Assembly: GCA_019635875.1 (NCBI GenBank)
Contig: JAHBYP010000002.1
Span: 930,001-994,000, forward strand
Direction: 5' to 3'
Source of the DNA: Alphaproteobacteria bacterium
GTDB lineage: Bacteria > Pseudomonadota > Alphaproteobacteria > Reyranellales > Reyranellaceae
Length of the DNA stretch: 64,000 nt
Shown: positions 51,746-60,699 of the stretch, one piece after another
Numbering within the stretch: the stretch's first letter is position 1
Layout of the letters: each line of letters starts with the position of its first letter
Notes under the pieces: model-generated
Told to the model about the DNA's origin: nothing
Databases searched by the model: none
What the model saw: only the letters and a program-made list of their open reading frames with translations
Position numbers and translations under genes: made by a program

Positions 51746-52780
51746 ATGTCCCAAGTCCCCGTCACCGTGCTGACCGGCTATCTCGGCGCCGGCAAGACCA
51801 CCCTGCTCAACCGCATCCTCACCGAGAACCACGGCCGCAAGTACGCCGTGGTGATCAACGAGTTCGGCGAGCTGGGCATCGACAACGACATCGTCGTCGG
51901 CACCGACGAGGAAATCTTCGAGATGAACAACGGCTGCATCTGCTGCACGGTGCGCGGCGATCTGATCCGCGTCATCGGCGGGCTGATGAAGCGGCCGGGC
52001 ACGCTCGACGGCATCATCGTCGAGACCACTGGGCTGGCCGATCCCGGTCCGGTGGCGCAGACCTTCTTCCAGGACGACGAGGTGCGCAACCGCACGCGCC
52101 TGGACGCCATCGTTACCGTGATCGACGCGCGTCACTTCCTGCTGCATGTCGACGACGGCGCCGAGGCGCGCGAGCAGGCGGCCTTCGCCGACGTGATCCT
52201 GCTCAACAAGACCGACCTGGTGAGCCCGCAAGAGCTGGTCCGGGTCGAGTCGCGTCTGCGCCAGATCAACCCCTACGCCCGGCTGCACCGCACGCAGAAG
52301 AGCGCCGTGGCGCTGGCCGAGATCCTCGACCGCCACGCCTTCGATCTGAAGCGCATCCTCGAGATCGAGCCGGACTTCCTCGAAGCCGGCCATGATCATC
52401 TGCACGATCACGACCACGAGCATTGCGATGATCCCACGCACGACCATCACCACCATCACGATCACGGGCACGACCATCTCGAGAATATCGGCAGCGTGTC
52501 GCTGACCAGCGACAAGCCGATCGATGACCAGAAGTTCCAGCGCTGGATCTCGACCATCCTGCGCGAGTTCGGCACCGAGATCTTCCGCAGCAAGGGCATC
52601 CTCGACATATCGGGCGCGCCGAAGAAGTACGTCTTCCAGGGCGTGCACATGATGATGGATGGCGACTGGGGCAATCCCTGGAAGGACGGCGAGAAGCGCA
52701 TGAGCAAGCTGGTCTTCATCGGCCGCAAGCTCGATGCCGAGCAGCTCAGGCGCGGCTTCGCGGCTTGCGCCACGCGATGA
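51746..52780 (+). CDS. CobW/COG0523-family GTPase metallochaperone
   Basis: 344 aa. P-loop GYLGAGKT (11-18), metal motif C64-x-C66-C67, G-motif NKTD (154-157). A His-rich loop (216-244) contains 15 His with alternating Asp, a likely zinc reservoir. The family (ZNG1, YciC, ZigA) delivers zinc or other metals to client enzymes in scarcity. AGAG-type site before ATG 51746. It leads a three-gene unit with a WD40 protein and a TSUP permease. No Zur box was recognised in the 133 nt upstream. Confidence 0.94.
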   Translation: MSQVPVTVLTGYLGAGKTTLLNRILTENHGRKYAVVINEFGELGIDNDIVVGTDEEIFEMNNGCICCTVRGDLIRVIGGLMKRPGTLDGIIVETTGLADPGPVAQTFFQDDEVRNRTRLDAIVTVIDARHFLLHVDDGAEAREQAAFADVILLNKTDLVSPQELVRVESRLRQINPYARLHRTQKSAVALAEILDRHAFDLKRILEIEPDFLEAGHDHLHDHDHEHCDDPTHDHHHHHDHGHDHLENIGSVSLTSDKPIDDQKFQRWISTILREFGTEIFRSKGILDISGAPKKYVFQGVHMMMDGDWGNPWKDGEKRMSKLVFIGRKLDAEQLRRGFAACATR

Positions 52781-53799
52781 GCGCACCGGGGTTCGCGCAG
52801 CAGCTGCCGCCGCGCCGGCGCTTCGAGACCGGCGCCTGGGTCAGCGGTCTTGCCTATGATCGTGCAGGCCGAGTGCTGGGCGTGGCCGGCGGTGATGGCC
52901 GTGTCTGGTGTATCGACGTCACCAACGACGCACCGCCGTCGCCACCGGAGCCGGCGCACAAGGGCGTGGCGCTCTCGATCGTCGAGAATCCGTCGGGCGA
53001 TGGCTTTATCAGCGGAGGCGACGACGGCCGGCTGCTGCGCCACGGCGACACGGCGCGCGAGCTCGAGTTCTTCAAGGGAGGTTGGCTCGAGAGGCTGGCC
53101 GCGCACGCCAAGACCGCCACGCTCGCCGTCGCCGCTGGCAAGGAAATCATCGTGCACGGCGCGGGCGGCCGGCGCGTGCTGGGGCCGCACCCCAGCACCG
53201 TGGCCGACATCGATTTCAGCCCCGACGGTTCGCGCCTGGTGGCCGCGCATTACGGCGGCGTCACCATCCACGTGCTCAAACCGGCGGACGCCGCGCCGCG
53301 CTCGCTGCAATGGAAGGGCTCGCACGTCGCCGTGCGCTACAGTCCGGATTCCAGGTTCATCGCCACGGGCACGCAGGATAACGCGCTGCATGTCTGGCGC
53401 CTGGCGACCGGGCGCGACATGCAGATGTCGGGCTACCCGGTCAAGGTCAAGCAGCTCGCCTGGTCGCACGATTCGCGCTTCCTGTTCGGCACCGCCACCA
53501 GCCTGTTCACCGGCTGGTCCTTCGCCGGCAAGGGCCCGGAAGGCAAGCCGCCGATCCAGTTCGGCGACGAGGGCGCCGGCATCATGACGGCGATCGCCGG
53601 CCACCCCGCCGATTCCTTCATCGCCGCCGGCTTCGACACCGGCGAGGTGCAGCTGGGCGACAGCAAGACGCGGCGCAGCGCGGTGATCAAGCTGGCCGGT
53701 GACGGCCAGGTCAGCGCGCTCGCCTGGTCGCCGGGCGGCTGGAGCCTGGCCGTGGGCACCGATCAGGGCGTTGTCGAGATGATCGACCTCAGGCGCTGA
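52777..53799 (+). CDS. WD40-repeat protein of the CobW operon
   Basis: 340 aa, seven-bladed beta-propeller by repeat count estimate. Visible repeat cores include WVSGLAYDRAGRVLGVAGGDG, TVADIDFSPDGSRLVAAHYGG, ALHVWRLATG and VSALAWSPGG. No enzymatic motif and no signal peptide. It overlaps the CobW stop (ATGA), a pairing I recall as common in alphaproteobacteria. It may scaffold the metallochaperone and its client, which is inference. Confidence 0.9.
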   Translation: MSAPGFAQQLPPRRRFETGAWVSGLAYDRAGRVLGVAGGDGRVWCIDVTNDAPPSPPEPAHKGVALSIVENPSGDGFISGGDDGRLLRHGDTARELEFFKGGWLERLAAHAKTATLAVAAGKEIIVHGAGGRRVLGPHPSTVADIDFSPDGSRLVAAHYGGVTIHVLKPADAAPRSLQWKGSHVAVRYSPDSRFIATGTQDNALHVWRLATGRDMQMSGYPVKVKQLAWSHDSRFLFGTATSLFTGWSFAGKGPEGKPPIQFGDEGAGIMTAIAGHPADSFIAAGFDTGEVQLGDSKTRRSAVIKLAGDGQVSALAWSPGGWSLAVGTDQGVVEMIDLRR

Positions 53800-53802
53800 T
53801 CG

Positions 53803-54537
53803 GTGGTTGGCACGCTGGAGCTGCTCTTCGTGCTGGCGGTCGGACTGGTCGCCGGCACGGTGAGCGGCATCGTCGGCACCGGCGCTTCCATCGTGCTGAT
53901 CCCGATTCTGGTGGCGCAGTACGGCCCGCAGCAGGCGGTGCCGATCATGGCCATCGCCTCGCTGATGGGTAACGTCGCCAAGGTCATGGCGTGGTGGCGC
54001 GAGACCGACTGGAGGGCGACTGCCGTCTATGCGCTGACCGGCATCCCGGCCGCTGCGCTGGGCGCGCGCACGCTGCTGGTGCTGCCGGCGCAGATCGTCG
54101 ATGCGGTGCTGGGCGCTTTCTTCATCCTGATGATTCCGGGACGGCGCTGGCTGGCGGCGCGCGACTTCAGGCTCAGGCTCTGGCATCTGGCGGTCATCGG
54201 CGCGGCGATCGGCTTTCTCACCGGCATCGTCGCCTCGACCGGCCCGCTCAACGTCGCGGCGATGTCCGCCTACGGCCTGGTCAAGGGCGCGTTCATCGCC
54301 ACCGAGGCGGCGACCTCGATCTTCGTCTTCCTCAGCAAGGTCGTGACCTTCCGGTACTCGGGCGCGCTGCCGATGGAGGCGATCGTCAACGGCCTGATCA
54401 TCGGCGCCTCGCTCATGGTCGGCGCCTTCGTCGCCAGGCGATTCGTGCTCGGCATGGGGCCCGAGACGTTCCGCCGGCTGATCGACGGCGTGATGCTGAT
54501 CGCCGGCATCTCGCTGCTGTGGATGGCGTTCCGCTGA
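53803..54537 (+). CDS. TSUP-family (TauE/SafE) membrane permease
   Basis: 244 aa, about eight transmembrane helices. GTVSGIVGTGASIVLIP near the N-terminus and IGFLTGIVASTGPLNVAAM in the second half form the paired TSUP repeats. It exports or imports sulfite, sulfonates or other organic anions. GTG 53803 starts 3 nt after the WD40 stop, so it belongs to the CobW unit; a metal- or thiol-linked role is conceivable but not shown. Confidence 0.9.
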   Translation: MVGTLELLFVLAVGLVAGTVSGIVGTGASIVLIPILVAQYGPQQAVPIMAIASLMGNVAKVMAWWRETDWRATAVYALTGIPAAALGARTLLVLPAQIVDAVLGAFFILMIPGRRWLAARDFRLRLWHLAVIGAAIGFLTGIVASTGPLNVAAMSAYGLVKGAFIATEAATSIFVFLSKVVTFRYSGALPMEAIVNGLIIGASLMVGAFVARRFVLGMGPETFRRLIDGVMLIAGISLLWMAFR

Positions 54538-54541
54538 AGCG

Positions 54542-55210
54542 CTACGGCTTCCATTCGTGCCATGGCGGCACGCGCGGGTCGCGCTGGCGCTGGACGTAGT
54601 AGGGGACGTAGGGGCGATAGGCCCCGAAGACGCGGCGCAGCTCGCCCACCGGCTCCTCGTGCTGGTCGACGCGCAGGTCGACGCGCGCGAAGCGGTCCTG
54701 GTCGTAGACCAGGATCGCCGCCGACACCTGCCCGCCGATCTGACCGCCGGCATCGCGACCTGCCTCCAGCGCCAGCATCAGGCGATCCTCGAAGGGCTGG
54801 TCGGAGACAGCGAGAAAGCGTGCCTTCATGGCATCGATGGTCTCGCGTCCCGGCAGCACGTTGCCCAGCACCACGAGGTTGTCGCTGGCGTCGTGGCCGG
54901 CCCACGCCGCCGCCTCGCTGCCGGTGCGCACGGCGATGGCGCCGTCGTCGTCGATGACCGCGAGCTGGCGGTACTCGGGCCAGGAATCGTTGCGCACGAC
55001 GGCGTCGAGCGTCGCCTGCGCCTTGTGACCGGCGGCGAGCTGGCGCATGGCGAAGTGGCCCAGCCGCGCATCGGCCTTGGCCATGATCGCCACCACGCCC
55101 AGCCGCGCGGCGGCGAAGGGCACGCGCGCGCCGACCGCGAAGGAGCGCGTCGCGGTGGCGATGCCCAGCATGCGCGTGGCGGGACAGCGGGCGAGTATGG
55201 AGAAGGTCAT
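54542..55210 (-). CDS. DUF1028 protein (Ntn-hydrolase-like)
   Basis: 222 aa. MTFSILARCPATRMLGIATATRS... opens the family pattern: short first strand, then AVGARVPFAAARLGVVAIMAKA. GGQIGGQVSAAILVYDQDRF is the second diagnostic segment. The fold resembles Ntn hydrolases but activity is unknown; members are often near peptidases or flagellar genes. It ends 4 nt from the convergent TSUP gene. Confidence 0.9.
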   Translation of the reverse strand: MTFSILARCPATRMLGIATATRSFAVGARVPFAAARLGVVAIMAKADARLGHFAMRQLAAGHKAQATLDAVVRNDSWPEYRQLAVIDDDGAIAVRTGSEAAAWAGHDASDNLVVLGNVLPGRETIDAMKARFLAVSDQPFEDRLMLALEAGRDAGGQIGGQVSAAILVYDQDRFARVDLRVDQHEEPVGELRRVFGAYRPYVPYYVQRQRDPRVPPWHEWKP

Positions 55211-55247
55211 GCGTTGCTCCCGGCCGGTCGCCGGAAGTATCGCGCCC

Positions 55248-56480
55248 TCACTCGCGCACGAGCAACCGGTGCGCGGCGAAGCAGAGCAGGCCGCCCAGGC
55301 CCATGAACACGGTCATGGGCAGCACGCTGCCGTTCATCAGCAGGCCGACGAGCGCGCCGAACAGCGAGCCGCAGCCGAACTGCACCACGCCCAGCAGCGA
55401 GGCGGCGGCGCCGGCCATGTGGGGATAGCGCTGCAGCGCGCAGGCCGTCGAGTTGGGTGCGACGAAGGCCATGCCCGAGATCATGCCCATCGACAGGAGG
55501 GGGATCGGGACCCAGCCCAGCGCGCCGGTGCGCGATTCGATCAGGCCATAGGCGATCAGCAGCACGCCGGCGATCGCCGGCAGCCAGCAGGCGCGGCGCA
55601 GCATGACGTCGGCGCCGATGCGGCGCGTCAGCCGGCTGTTGATGGTGGCGGCGGCGGTCATCGCCAGCACCGAGGAGCCGAACACCAGCGCGTAGGTCGT
55701 TGGCGCGAGCTGGTAGATCTCGATCAGCACGAAGGAGGAGGTCGAGATGAACGAGAACATGGCGCCGAACAGGAAACCCGTGGTCAGCGCGTAGCCCATA
55801 TAGGTGCGCGTGCTCAAGAGTTCGCCGAAGCGGCGCATGATGCCGCCGAAGTTCAGCGGTCCGCGCAGCTCCGGTCGCAGCGTTTCGCTCAGCTTCAGGC
55901 TCGCGGCCAGCAGCGCCGCGGCGCCGAACAGCGCCAGCGTCAGGAAGATCGCGCGCCAGCCGAGCAACTCCATCACCACGCTGCCGATCAGCGGCGCCAG
56001 CATCGGCGCCATGCTGACCGAGGCCATGAGGATCGACATCACCTGCGCCGCGCGGTCGCGCTCGGCGAGGTCGCGCACCATGGTGCGCGCCATGACCGGC
56101 GCGGCGCAGGCGCTCAGGCCCTGCACGGCGCGCAGCGCGATCAGCTGCTGCGCGTTGTCGGCGAGCGCGCACAGCGCGCTGGAGACGATGTAGAGCACGA
56201 CGCCGGCGATCAGCACCGGCTTGCGGCCATAGTGGTCGCCCAGCGGCCCGTAGAAGATCTGGCCGAAGCCGAAGGCCAGCATGAAGGCCGAGAGGCTGAG
56301 CTGGATCTCGGCGGCGCTGGCCTGGAAATCGCCGCGGATGGTCGGGAACGCCGGCAGGTACATGTCGATCGACATCGGCGTGAACGCTGTCAGCATCGCC
56401 AGCACGGCGATCAGCCCGGGAGTCAGACGACGATCGGCGATCGCTGGGGCAGGCGCGGGCAAGTCGCTGTCTCGCGGCAT
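55248..56480 (-). CDS. Bcr/CflA-type MFS multidrug efflux transporter
   Basis: 410 aa, 12 predicted transmembrane helices. MSIDMYLPAFPTI (36-48) is characteristic of Bcr/CflA, and GPLGDHYGRKPVL (loop 2-3) is the MFS motif. It expels bicyclomycin, chloramphenicol-like or sulfonamide compounds by proton antiport, or may export a metabolite. DUF1028 follows 37 nt downstream. Confidence 0.93.
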   Translation of the reverse strand: MPRDSDLPAPAPAIADRRLTPGLIAVLAMLTAFTPMSIDMYLPAFPTIRGDFQASAAEIQLSLSAFMLAFGFGQIFYGPLGDHYGRKPVLIAGVVLYIVSSALCALADNAQQLIALRAVQGLSACAAPVMARTMVRDLAERDRAAQVMSILMASVSMAPMLAPLIGSVVMELLGWRAIFLTLALFGAAALLAASLKLSETLRPELRGPLNFGGIMRRFGELLSTRTYMGYALTTGFLFGAMFSFISTSSFVLIEIYQLAPTTYALVFGSSVLAMTAAATINSRLTRRIGADVMLRRACWLPAIAGVLLIAYGLIESRTGALGWVPIPLLSMGMISGMAFVAPNSTACALQRYPHMAGAAASLLGVVQFGCGSLFGALVGLLMNGSVLPMTVFMGLGGLLCFAAHRLLVRE

Positions 56481-56584
56481 GACGGGACCCGGGGTTTAGC
56501 GGCTTGGAGACGCGAAAGACAGACGGACGCGCGGCATTGCTGCCGCGCGTGCCTTGGCGGTTTCAGATGGGAAACGGGGCGGCG

Positions 56585-56800
56585 TCACGCGCGCCAGAAC
56601 GGCTTGTCCATCTCGTAGCGGATGTCGGCCTCGGTGACGCCGAGATCGGCGATGTCGCGCTGGGTCATGCGCGCCAGGAGCGCGCGCTCGATCGAGCGCC
56701 GACGCCACAGGCGCAACGTGCCGAGCAGGCCGGCCAGCGGCGAGGCCGAGGCCTGCCGCCGGGCGACGCTGCCCAGGAATGAGTCGGTGGTGGCAGCCAT
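56585..56800 (-). CDS. DUF1127 small Arg-rich protein
   Basis: 71 aa. The C-terminal DUF1127 motif is complete: RRSIERALLARMTQRDIADLG followed by a short acidic-to-Trp end. These small proteins (YjiS-like) affect RNA turnover and phosphate or carbon metabolism in alphaproteobacteria. Located 29 nt downstream of another small basic protein with which it is probably co-transcribed. Confidence 0.9.
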   Translation of the reverse strand: MAATTDSFLGSVARRQASASPLAGLLGTLRLWRRRSIERALLARMTQRDIADLGVTEADIRYEMDKPFWRA

Positions 56801-56829
56801 GGTACTGGTCCTCGTGTCGAACGCCGATG

Positions 56830-57048
56830 TCAGCGCGTGGCCGCGTCGGGCGTCTTGGCGAAGGCGGCGGCCGCGGCCGCGACGCGCGCGCGCAAGCCGC
56901 GCACGGCAAGGCCGATCAGCCGGTTCATCTCCCTGGCGCGCATGGCGTGGGCATGGGCGCGCAGCGCGGTCAAATCCTCGGGCGAGCGGACCAGGCTGCC
57001 ATCGGCGATCCGCTTCTGGATGTCAGCGTAAAGCTTGTCAGGGTGCAT
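56830..57048 (-). CDS. Small basic helical protein upstream of the DUF1127 gene
   Basis: 72 aa. PDKLYADIQKRIADGSL and a downstream AMRAREMNRLIGLAVRGLR helix. Strong GGAGG 5 nt before ATG 57048. Looks like the small companion proteins often encoded beside DUF1127 genes; no function known. The first gene of the pair. Confidence 0.75.
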   Translation of the reverse strand: MHPDKLYADIQKRIADGSLVRSPEDLTALRAHAHAMRAREMNRLIGLAVRGLRARVAAAAAAFAKTPDAATR

Positions 57049-57279
57049 ACTAACCTCCAACCAGGTTAGAGCGCCCCTCCCATTGATTCTCGGCGTCTTC
57101 GGCCGTTGTTGAGGACTATATAGGTCAGCCATCTTGCCTGATCAGCGATAATGCTGCATCGCACCAATGCATAGACGTCATGATGTGTGTTTCGTTTGCA
57201 TGACTGGCCAACGGCTGGGCACCAGTTGATCGTTCGGTGCGCGTCCCCGATCATGGCCGCCACTCACGGGGAGGATGCG

Positions 57280-58053
57280 ATGGATCTCAGGCTGACCGGC
57301 AAATCGGTCCTGATCACGGGCGGCTCGAAGGGCATCGGCTATGCCTGCGCCGAGTCCTTCGCCGCCGAGGGCTGCAACCTCCACCTGGCGGCGCGCAGCC
57401 GGCAGAACCTCGAGGAAGCGCGCAACAGGCTGCGCCAGCGCTTCAACGTCTCGGTCGACCTGCACGCCGTCGACCTGGCCGACGGCGATGCCGCGCGCGG
57501 CCTGGTCAAGGGCTGCGCCGACGTCGACATCCTGGTGAACAACGCCGGCGCGATCCCGCGCGGCGACGTCGAGAGCATCGACGAGGCGAAGTGGCGCGAG
57601 GTCTGGAACCTCAAGGTCTTCGGCTACATCAACATGACGCGTGCGATGCTCACCGAGATGAAGGCCCGCAAGCGCGGCGTGATCGTCAACGTCATCGGCC
57701 TGGCCGGCGAGATGCCGAACTACGACTATGCCGCCGGCAGCATGGGCAACGCCTCGCTGATGATGTTCACCCGCACGGTGGGATCCAGGAGCATCGAGCA
57801 CGGCGTGCGCGTGGTGGCGATCAACCCGCCGGCGACGCGCACCGACCGCTTGGTGACCCTGATGCGCTCGCAGGCGCAGAAGGAGCTGGGCAGCCCCGAC
57901 CGCTGGCCGGAGCTGACCCGGCATCTGCCGCTGGGCCGGCCGTGCGAGCCGCAGGAGATCGCCGATCTCGCGGTCTTCCTCGCCTCGGACCGCTCAGCCT
58001 ACACCAGCGGCGTCGTCTTCACCGTCGATGGCGGGCTCGCCGCCCGGCACTGA
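57280..58053 (+). CDS. Short-chain dehydrogenase/reductase-like protein with an altered active site
   Basis: 257 aa Rossmann protein. The cofactor loop TGGSKGIG (13-20) and NNAG (87-90) are intact, as is a structural N110. The catalytic Ser is replaced by Gly (near 140, NVIGLAG), and the Tyr-xxx-Lys pair appears as G153...N157 (AAGSMGNASL). I recall other SDRs with this GSxGN pattern, so it may be a real subfamily with another chemistry or a binding-only role. GGGGAGG precedes ATG 57280. Its last 60 nt overlap the convergent synthetase gene. Confidence 0.88.
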   Translation: MDLRLTGKSVLITGGSKGIGYACAESFAAEGCNLHLAARSRQNLEEARNRLRQRFNVSVDLHAVDLADGDAARGLVKGCADVDILVNNAGAIPRGDVESIDEAKWREVWNLKVFGYINMTRAMLTEMKARKRGVIVNVIGLAGEMPNYDYAAGSMGNASLMMFTRTVGSRSIEHGVRVVAINPPATRTDRLVTLMRSQAQKELGSPDRWPELTRHLPLGRPCEPQEIADLAVFLASDRSAYTSGVVFTVDGGLAARH

Positions 58054-60699
58054 GTCGCCGAGGTCGAGCATGACACGCACCACGGTGGGATCGTCGGCGA
58101 CGCCGGCGATCACGAAGCCCAGGCGCCGGCTGAAGTCCAGCATGGCGTCGTTCTCGCGCAGCACCAGGCCCTCGAGCCGCGCCAGGCCGCGCTGGCGCGC
58201 ATAGCCGATGATGCGCGCCATCAGCAGGCGGCCCAGGCCGCTGCCCTTCAGGTCGCTGCGCACGATGATGGCGAACTCGGCGCCGACATTGTCGGGATCG
58301 GCCGACAGGCGCACCACGCCCCAGATCTCGCCCTCGCCGCCCAACGCGACGAAGGCCATCTGCCGGTCGTAGTCGATCTGCGTCAGCCGCGCGGCCAGCT
58401 CGTGCGTCAGATGCGCCAGCGGCGCGAAGAAGCGCATGCGGATGTCTTCGCGGTCGAGCCGTCGGCCAAAGGTCTGCAGGGCGCCTTCATCCTCCGGACG
58501 GATCGGTCGCAGGAGAAAGGCGCGCTCGCCCCGCAGCGTCTCTCGTCGCTCCAGCCCGCGCGGGTAGGGGCGGATGGCCAGCGCGCGCGCCGGAGCATCC
58601 TCGGTCCGCAGGCGGATGCGGGCATCCAGCGCCACGACGCCGTGCGCATCGACGAGAAGAGGGTTGATCTCCAGCTCGGCGATCGCCGGCAGCTCGGCGG
58701 CGATCTGCGCCACCTTGATCAGGCTGAGCGCGATGGCGTCGATCGCCGCCGCCGGCTGCTGGCCGTAGCCCTGCAGCAGCCGCCAGACGCGCGTGCCCTC
58801 GATCATGTCGCGCGCCAGCTTCATGTTGAGCGGCGGCAAGCCCAGCGCGTGGTCGGCCAGCCGCTCGACCGCGGTGCCGCCATGGCCGAACAGCACGACC
58901 GGTCCGAAGGTGCGGTCCTCGGCCAGGCCGACGATGAGTTCCCAGGCACCGCGCCGCTCGACCATGCGCTGGACCGAGAAGCCCTCGATGCGCGCGCCGG
59001 GCCGCAGGCGCGCGACCCGTGCCAGCATGTCGGAGGCGGCGCGGAACACCTGGCCCTCGTCGTGCAGGTCCAGCACGACGCCGCCGACCTCGGACTTGCT
59101 GACGATGTCCGGCGACAGGATCTTCAGCGCCACCGGCGCACCGATGCGCATGGCGGCGCCGACCGCCTCCTCGGGGCTGCGCGCGACGATGGTGTCGACC
59201 ACCGGGATGGCGCAGGCGTCGAGCACCTCCTTGGCCTCGGCTTCGCTCAGCGCGTCGCGCCCCTGCGCGCGCGCGGCGGCGATGACGGCGCGCGCCGCTT
59301 CGATGTCGAGGGCGAACTCCTCGGGCTGCGATGGCGGCGTCTCCATCAGCGCCACGCGGTTGCGCCGCCACGTCACCAGATCCATGAAGCCGCGCACGGC
59401 CTGGCGCGGCGTCTCGTAGGTCGGCAGGTTGGCCGCGAGCAGCACCTTGCGTGCCTCGACCTGGGCGTCGGCGCCGACCCAGCTGGTCAGCACCGGCTTG
59501 CGCGTGCGCGAAGCGGCGGTGGCGACAGCGCGCGCCGAGTCCTCGCCCGGCGTCACCGCCGTCGGGCAGTTCAGCACCAGCGCGGCATCGACGCCGGGAT
59601 CGTCCAGCAATGCGTCGAGGGCATGCTCGTAGTGCTCGGCCGGCGCGTCGCCCAGGATGTCGACCGGGTTGCCGCGCGACCAGGTGGGCGGCAGGCGCAC
59701 CTCGAGCTTCGCCAGCGTCTCCGGCGCCAGCTCGGCCAGCCGACCCTTGGTCTCGATCAGCGCATCGGCGGCCAGCACACCCAGCCCGCCGCCATTGGTG
59801 AGGATCGCCAGCCGGTCGCCGAACAGCGGCCGGCTCGAGGCCAGGCTGGCGGTGGCCTCGAACAGCCCGTCGAGATCCTCGACGCGCAGCATGCCGGCGC
59901 GGCGGAAGGCGGCGTCGTAGACCGCGTCAGCACCGGCCAGCGCGCCGACATGGGCGTGCGCCGCGCGCGCCGCCGCCTCGCTGCGCCCGGCCTTGAGCAC
60001 GATCACCGGCTTCGACCGCGCCGCGGCGCGCGCCGCCGACATGAACTTGCGCGCGCTGGTGATCGATTCGACGTGCAGCAGGATGGCGCTGGTGGCGCCG
60101 TCGAGCGCCAGCCAGTCGAGCATGTCGCCGAAATCGACGTCGCACATCTCGCCGAGCGACACGACATGGCTGAAGCCGATGTTGCGCGCGCTGGCCCAGT
60201 CGATTGCCGCCGTGATCACCGCGCCGGACTGGCTGACGAAGCCGAGCCCGCCCTTGAGCGCCGAACGATGCGCGAACGTGGCGTTGAGCCCCAGCGCCGG
60301 CACCATGATGCCCAGGCAGTTCGGACCGACGATGCGCATCGTCGTCGGTCGAGCGATCTCCAGCGCCGCGCCGCGCGTGGTCTCGTCGAGGCCGGCCGTG
60401 ATGACCACGGCGGCGCGCGTGCCGCGTGCGGCGAGCGCGGCGATCGAGGGCGCGACCTGGGCCGCCGGGACGCAGAGAATCGCCAGGTCGGGCGCTGAAG
60501 GCAGCGCCTTGATGTTCTTCAGCGTCGGATGACCGTCGCTCGGTTGGCCGTTGCGGTTGACCAGCCAGAGAGGCCCGTTGAATCCGCCGGCATGCAGGTT
60601 GCGCGCGATCAGGGCGCCGACCGCCGAAGGGCGCGAGCTGGCGCCGATCAGGGCGACGGATTTCGGGCTGAACAGGGCCTCGAAGTTGCGGATGGTCAT
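57994..60699 (-). CDS. Acyl-CoA synthetase (NDP-forming)-like protein fused to a GNAT acetyltransferase (Pat-like)
   Basis: 901 aa. Domain order: CoA-binding (about 1-130), succinyl-CoA-ligase-like (about 150-460), ATP-grasp (about 480-700) and a C-terminal GNAT domain (about 730-890). H250 (AHAHVGALAG) matches the phospho-His position of ADP-forming synthetases, with E211 near it. The fusion is typical of Pat, which acetylates and inactivates acyl-CoA synthetases; many Pat proteins have a non-catalytic synthetase part. ATGA overlap with the preceding AmpG-like gene. Its 3' end overlaps the SDR gene by 60 nt, antisense. Confidence 0.9.
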   Translation of the reverse strand: MTIRNFEALFSPKSVALIGASSRPSAVGALIARNLHAGGFNGPLWLVNRNGQPSDGHPTLKNIKALPSAPDLAILCVPAAQVAPSIAALAARGTRAAVVITAGLDETTRGAALEIARPTTMRIVGPNCLGIMVPALGLNATFAHRSALKGGLGFVSQSGAVITAAIDWASARNIGFSHVVSLGEMCDVDFGDMLDWLALDGATSAILLHVESITSARKFMSAARAAARSKPVIVLKAGRSEAAARAAHAHVGALAGADAVYDAAFRRAGMLRVEDLDGLFEATASLASSRPLFGDRLAILTNGGGLGVLAADALIETKGRLAELAPETLAKLEVRLPPTWSRGNPVDILGDAPAEHYEHALDALLDDPGVDAALVLNCPTAVTPGEDSARAVATAASRTRKPVLTSWVGADAQVEARKVLLAANLPTYETPRQAVRGFMDLVTWRRNRVALMETPPSQPEEFALDIEAARAVIAAARAQGRDALSEAEAKEVLDACAIPVVDTIVARSPEEAVGAAMRIGAPVALKILSPDIVSKSEVGGVVLDLHDEGQVFRAASDMLARVARLRPGARIEGFSVQRMVERRGAWELIVGLAEDRTFGPVVLFGHGGTAVERLADHALGLPPLNMKLARDMIEGTRVWRLLQGYGQQPAAAIDAIALSLIKVAQIAAELPAIAELEINPLLVDAHGVVALDARIRLRTEDAPARALAIRPYPRGLERRETLRGERAFLLRPIRPEDEGALQTFGRRLDREDIRMRFFAPLAHLTHELAARLTQIDYDRQMAFVALGGEGEIWGVVRLSADPDNVGAEFAIIVRSDLKGSGLGRLLMARIIGYARQRGLARLEGLVLRENDAMLDFSRRLGFVIAGVADDPTVVRVMLDLGDSVPGGEPAIDGEDDAAGVG

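Noticed and set aside
48364..52395. A 1343-codon plus-strand open frame covering the ABC protein and cNMP genes
   Set aside because: It is antisense to two genes with clear domains, is rich in Arg/Ala/His/Gln/Gly as expected of a shadow frame in G+C-rich DNA, and later runs out of frame through the true CobW gene.
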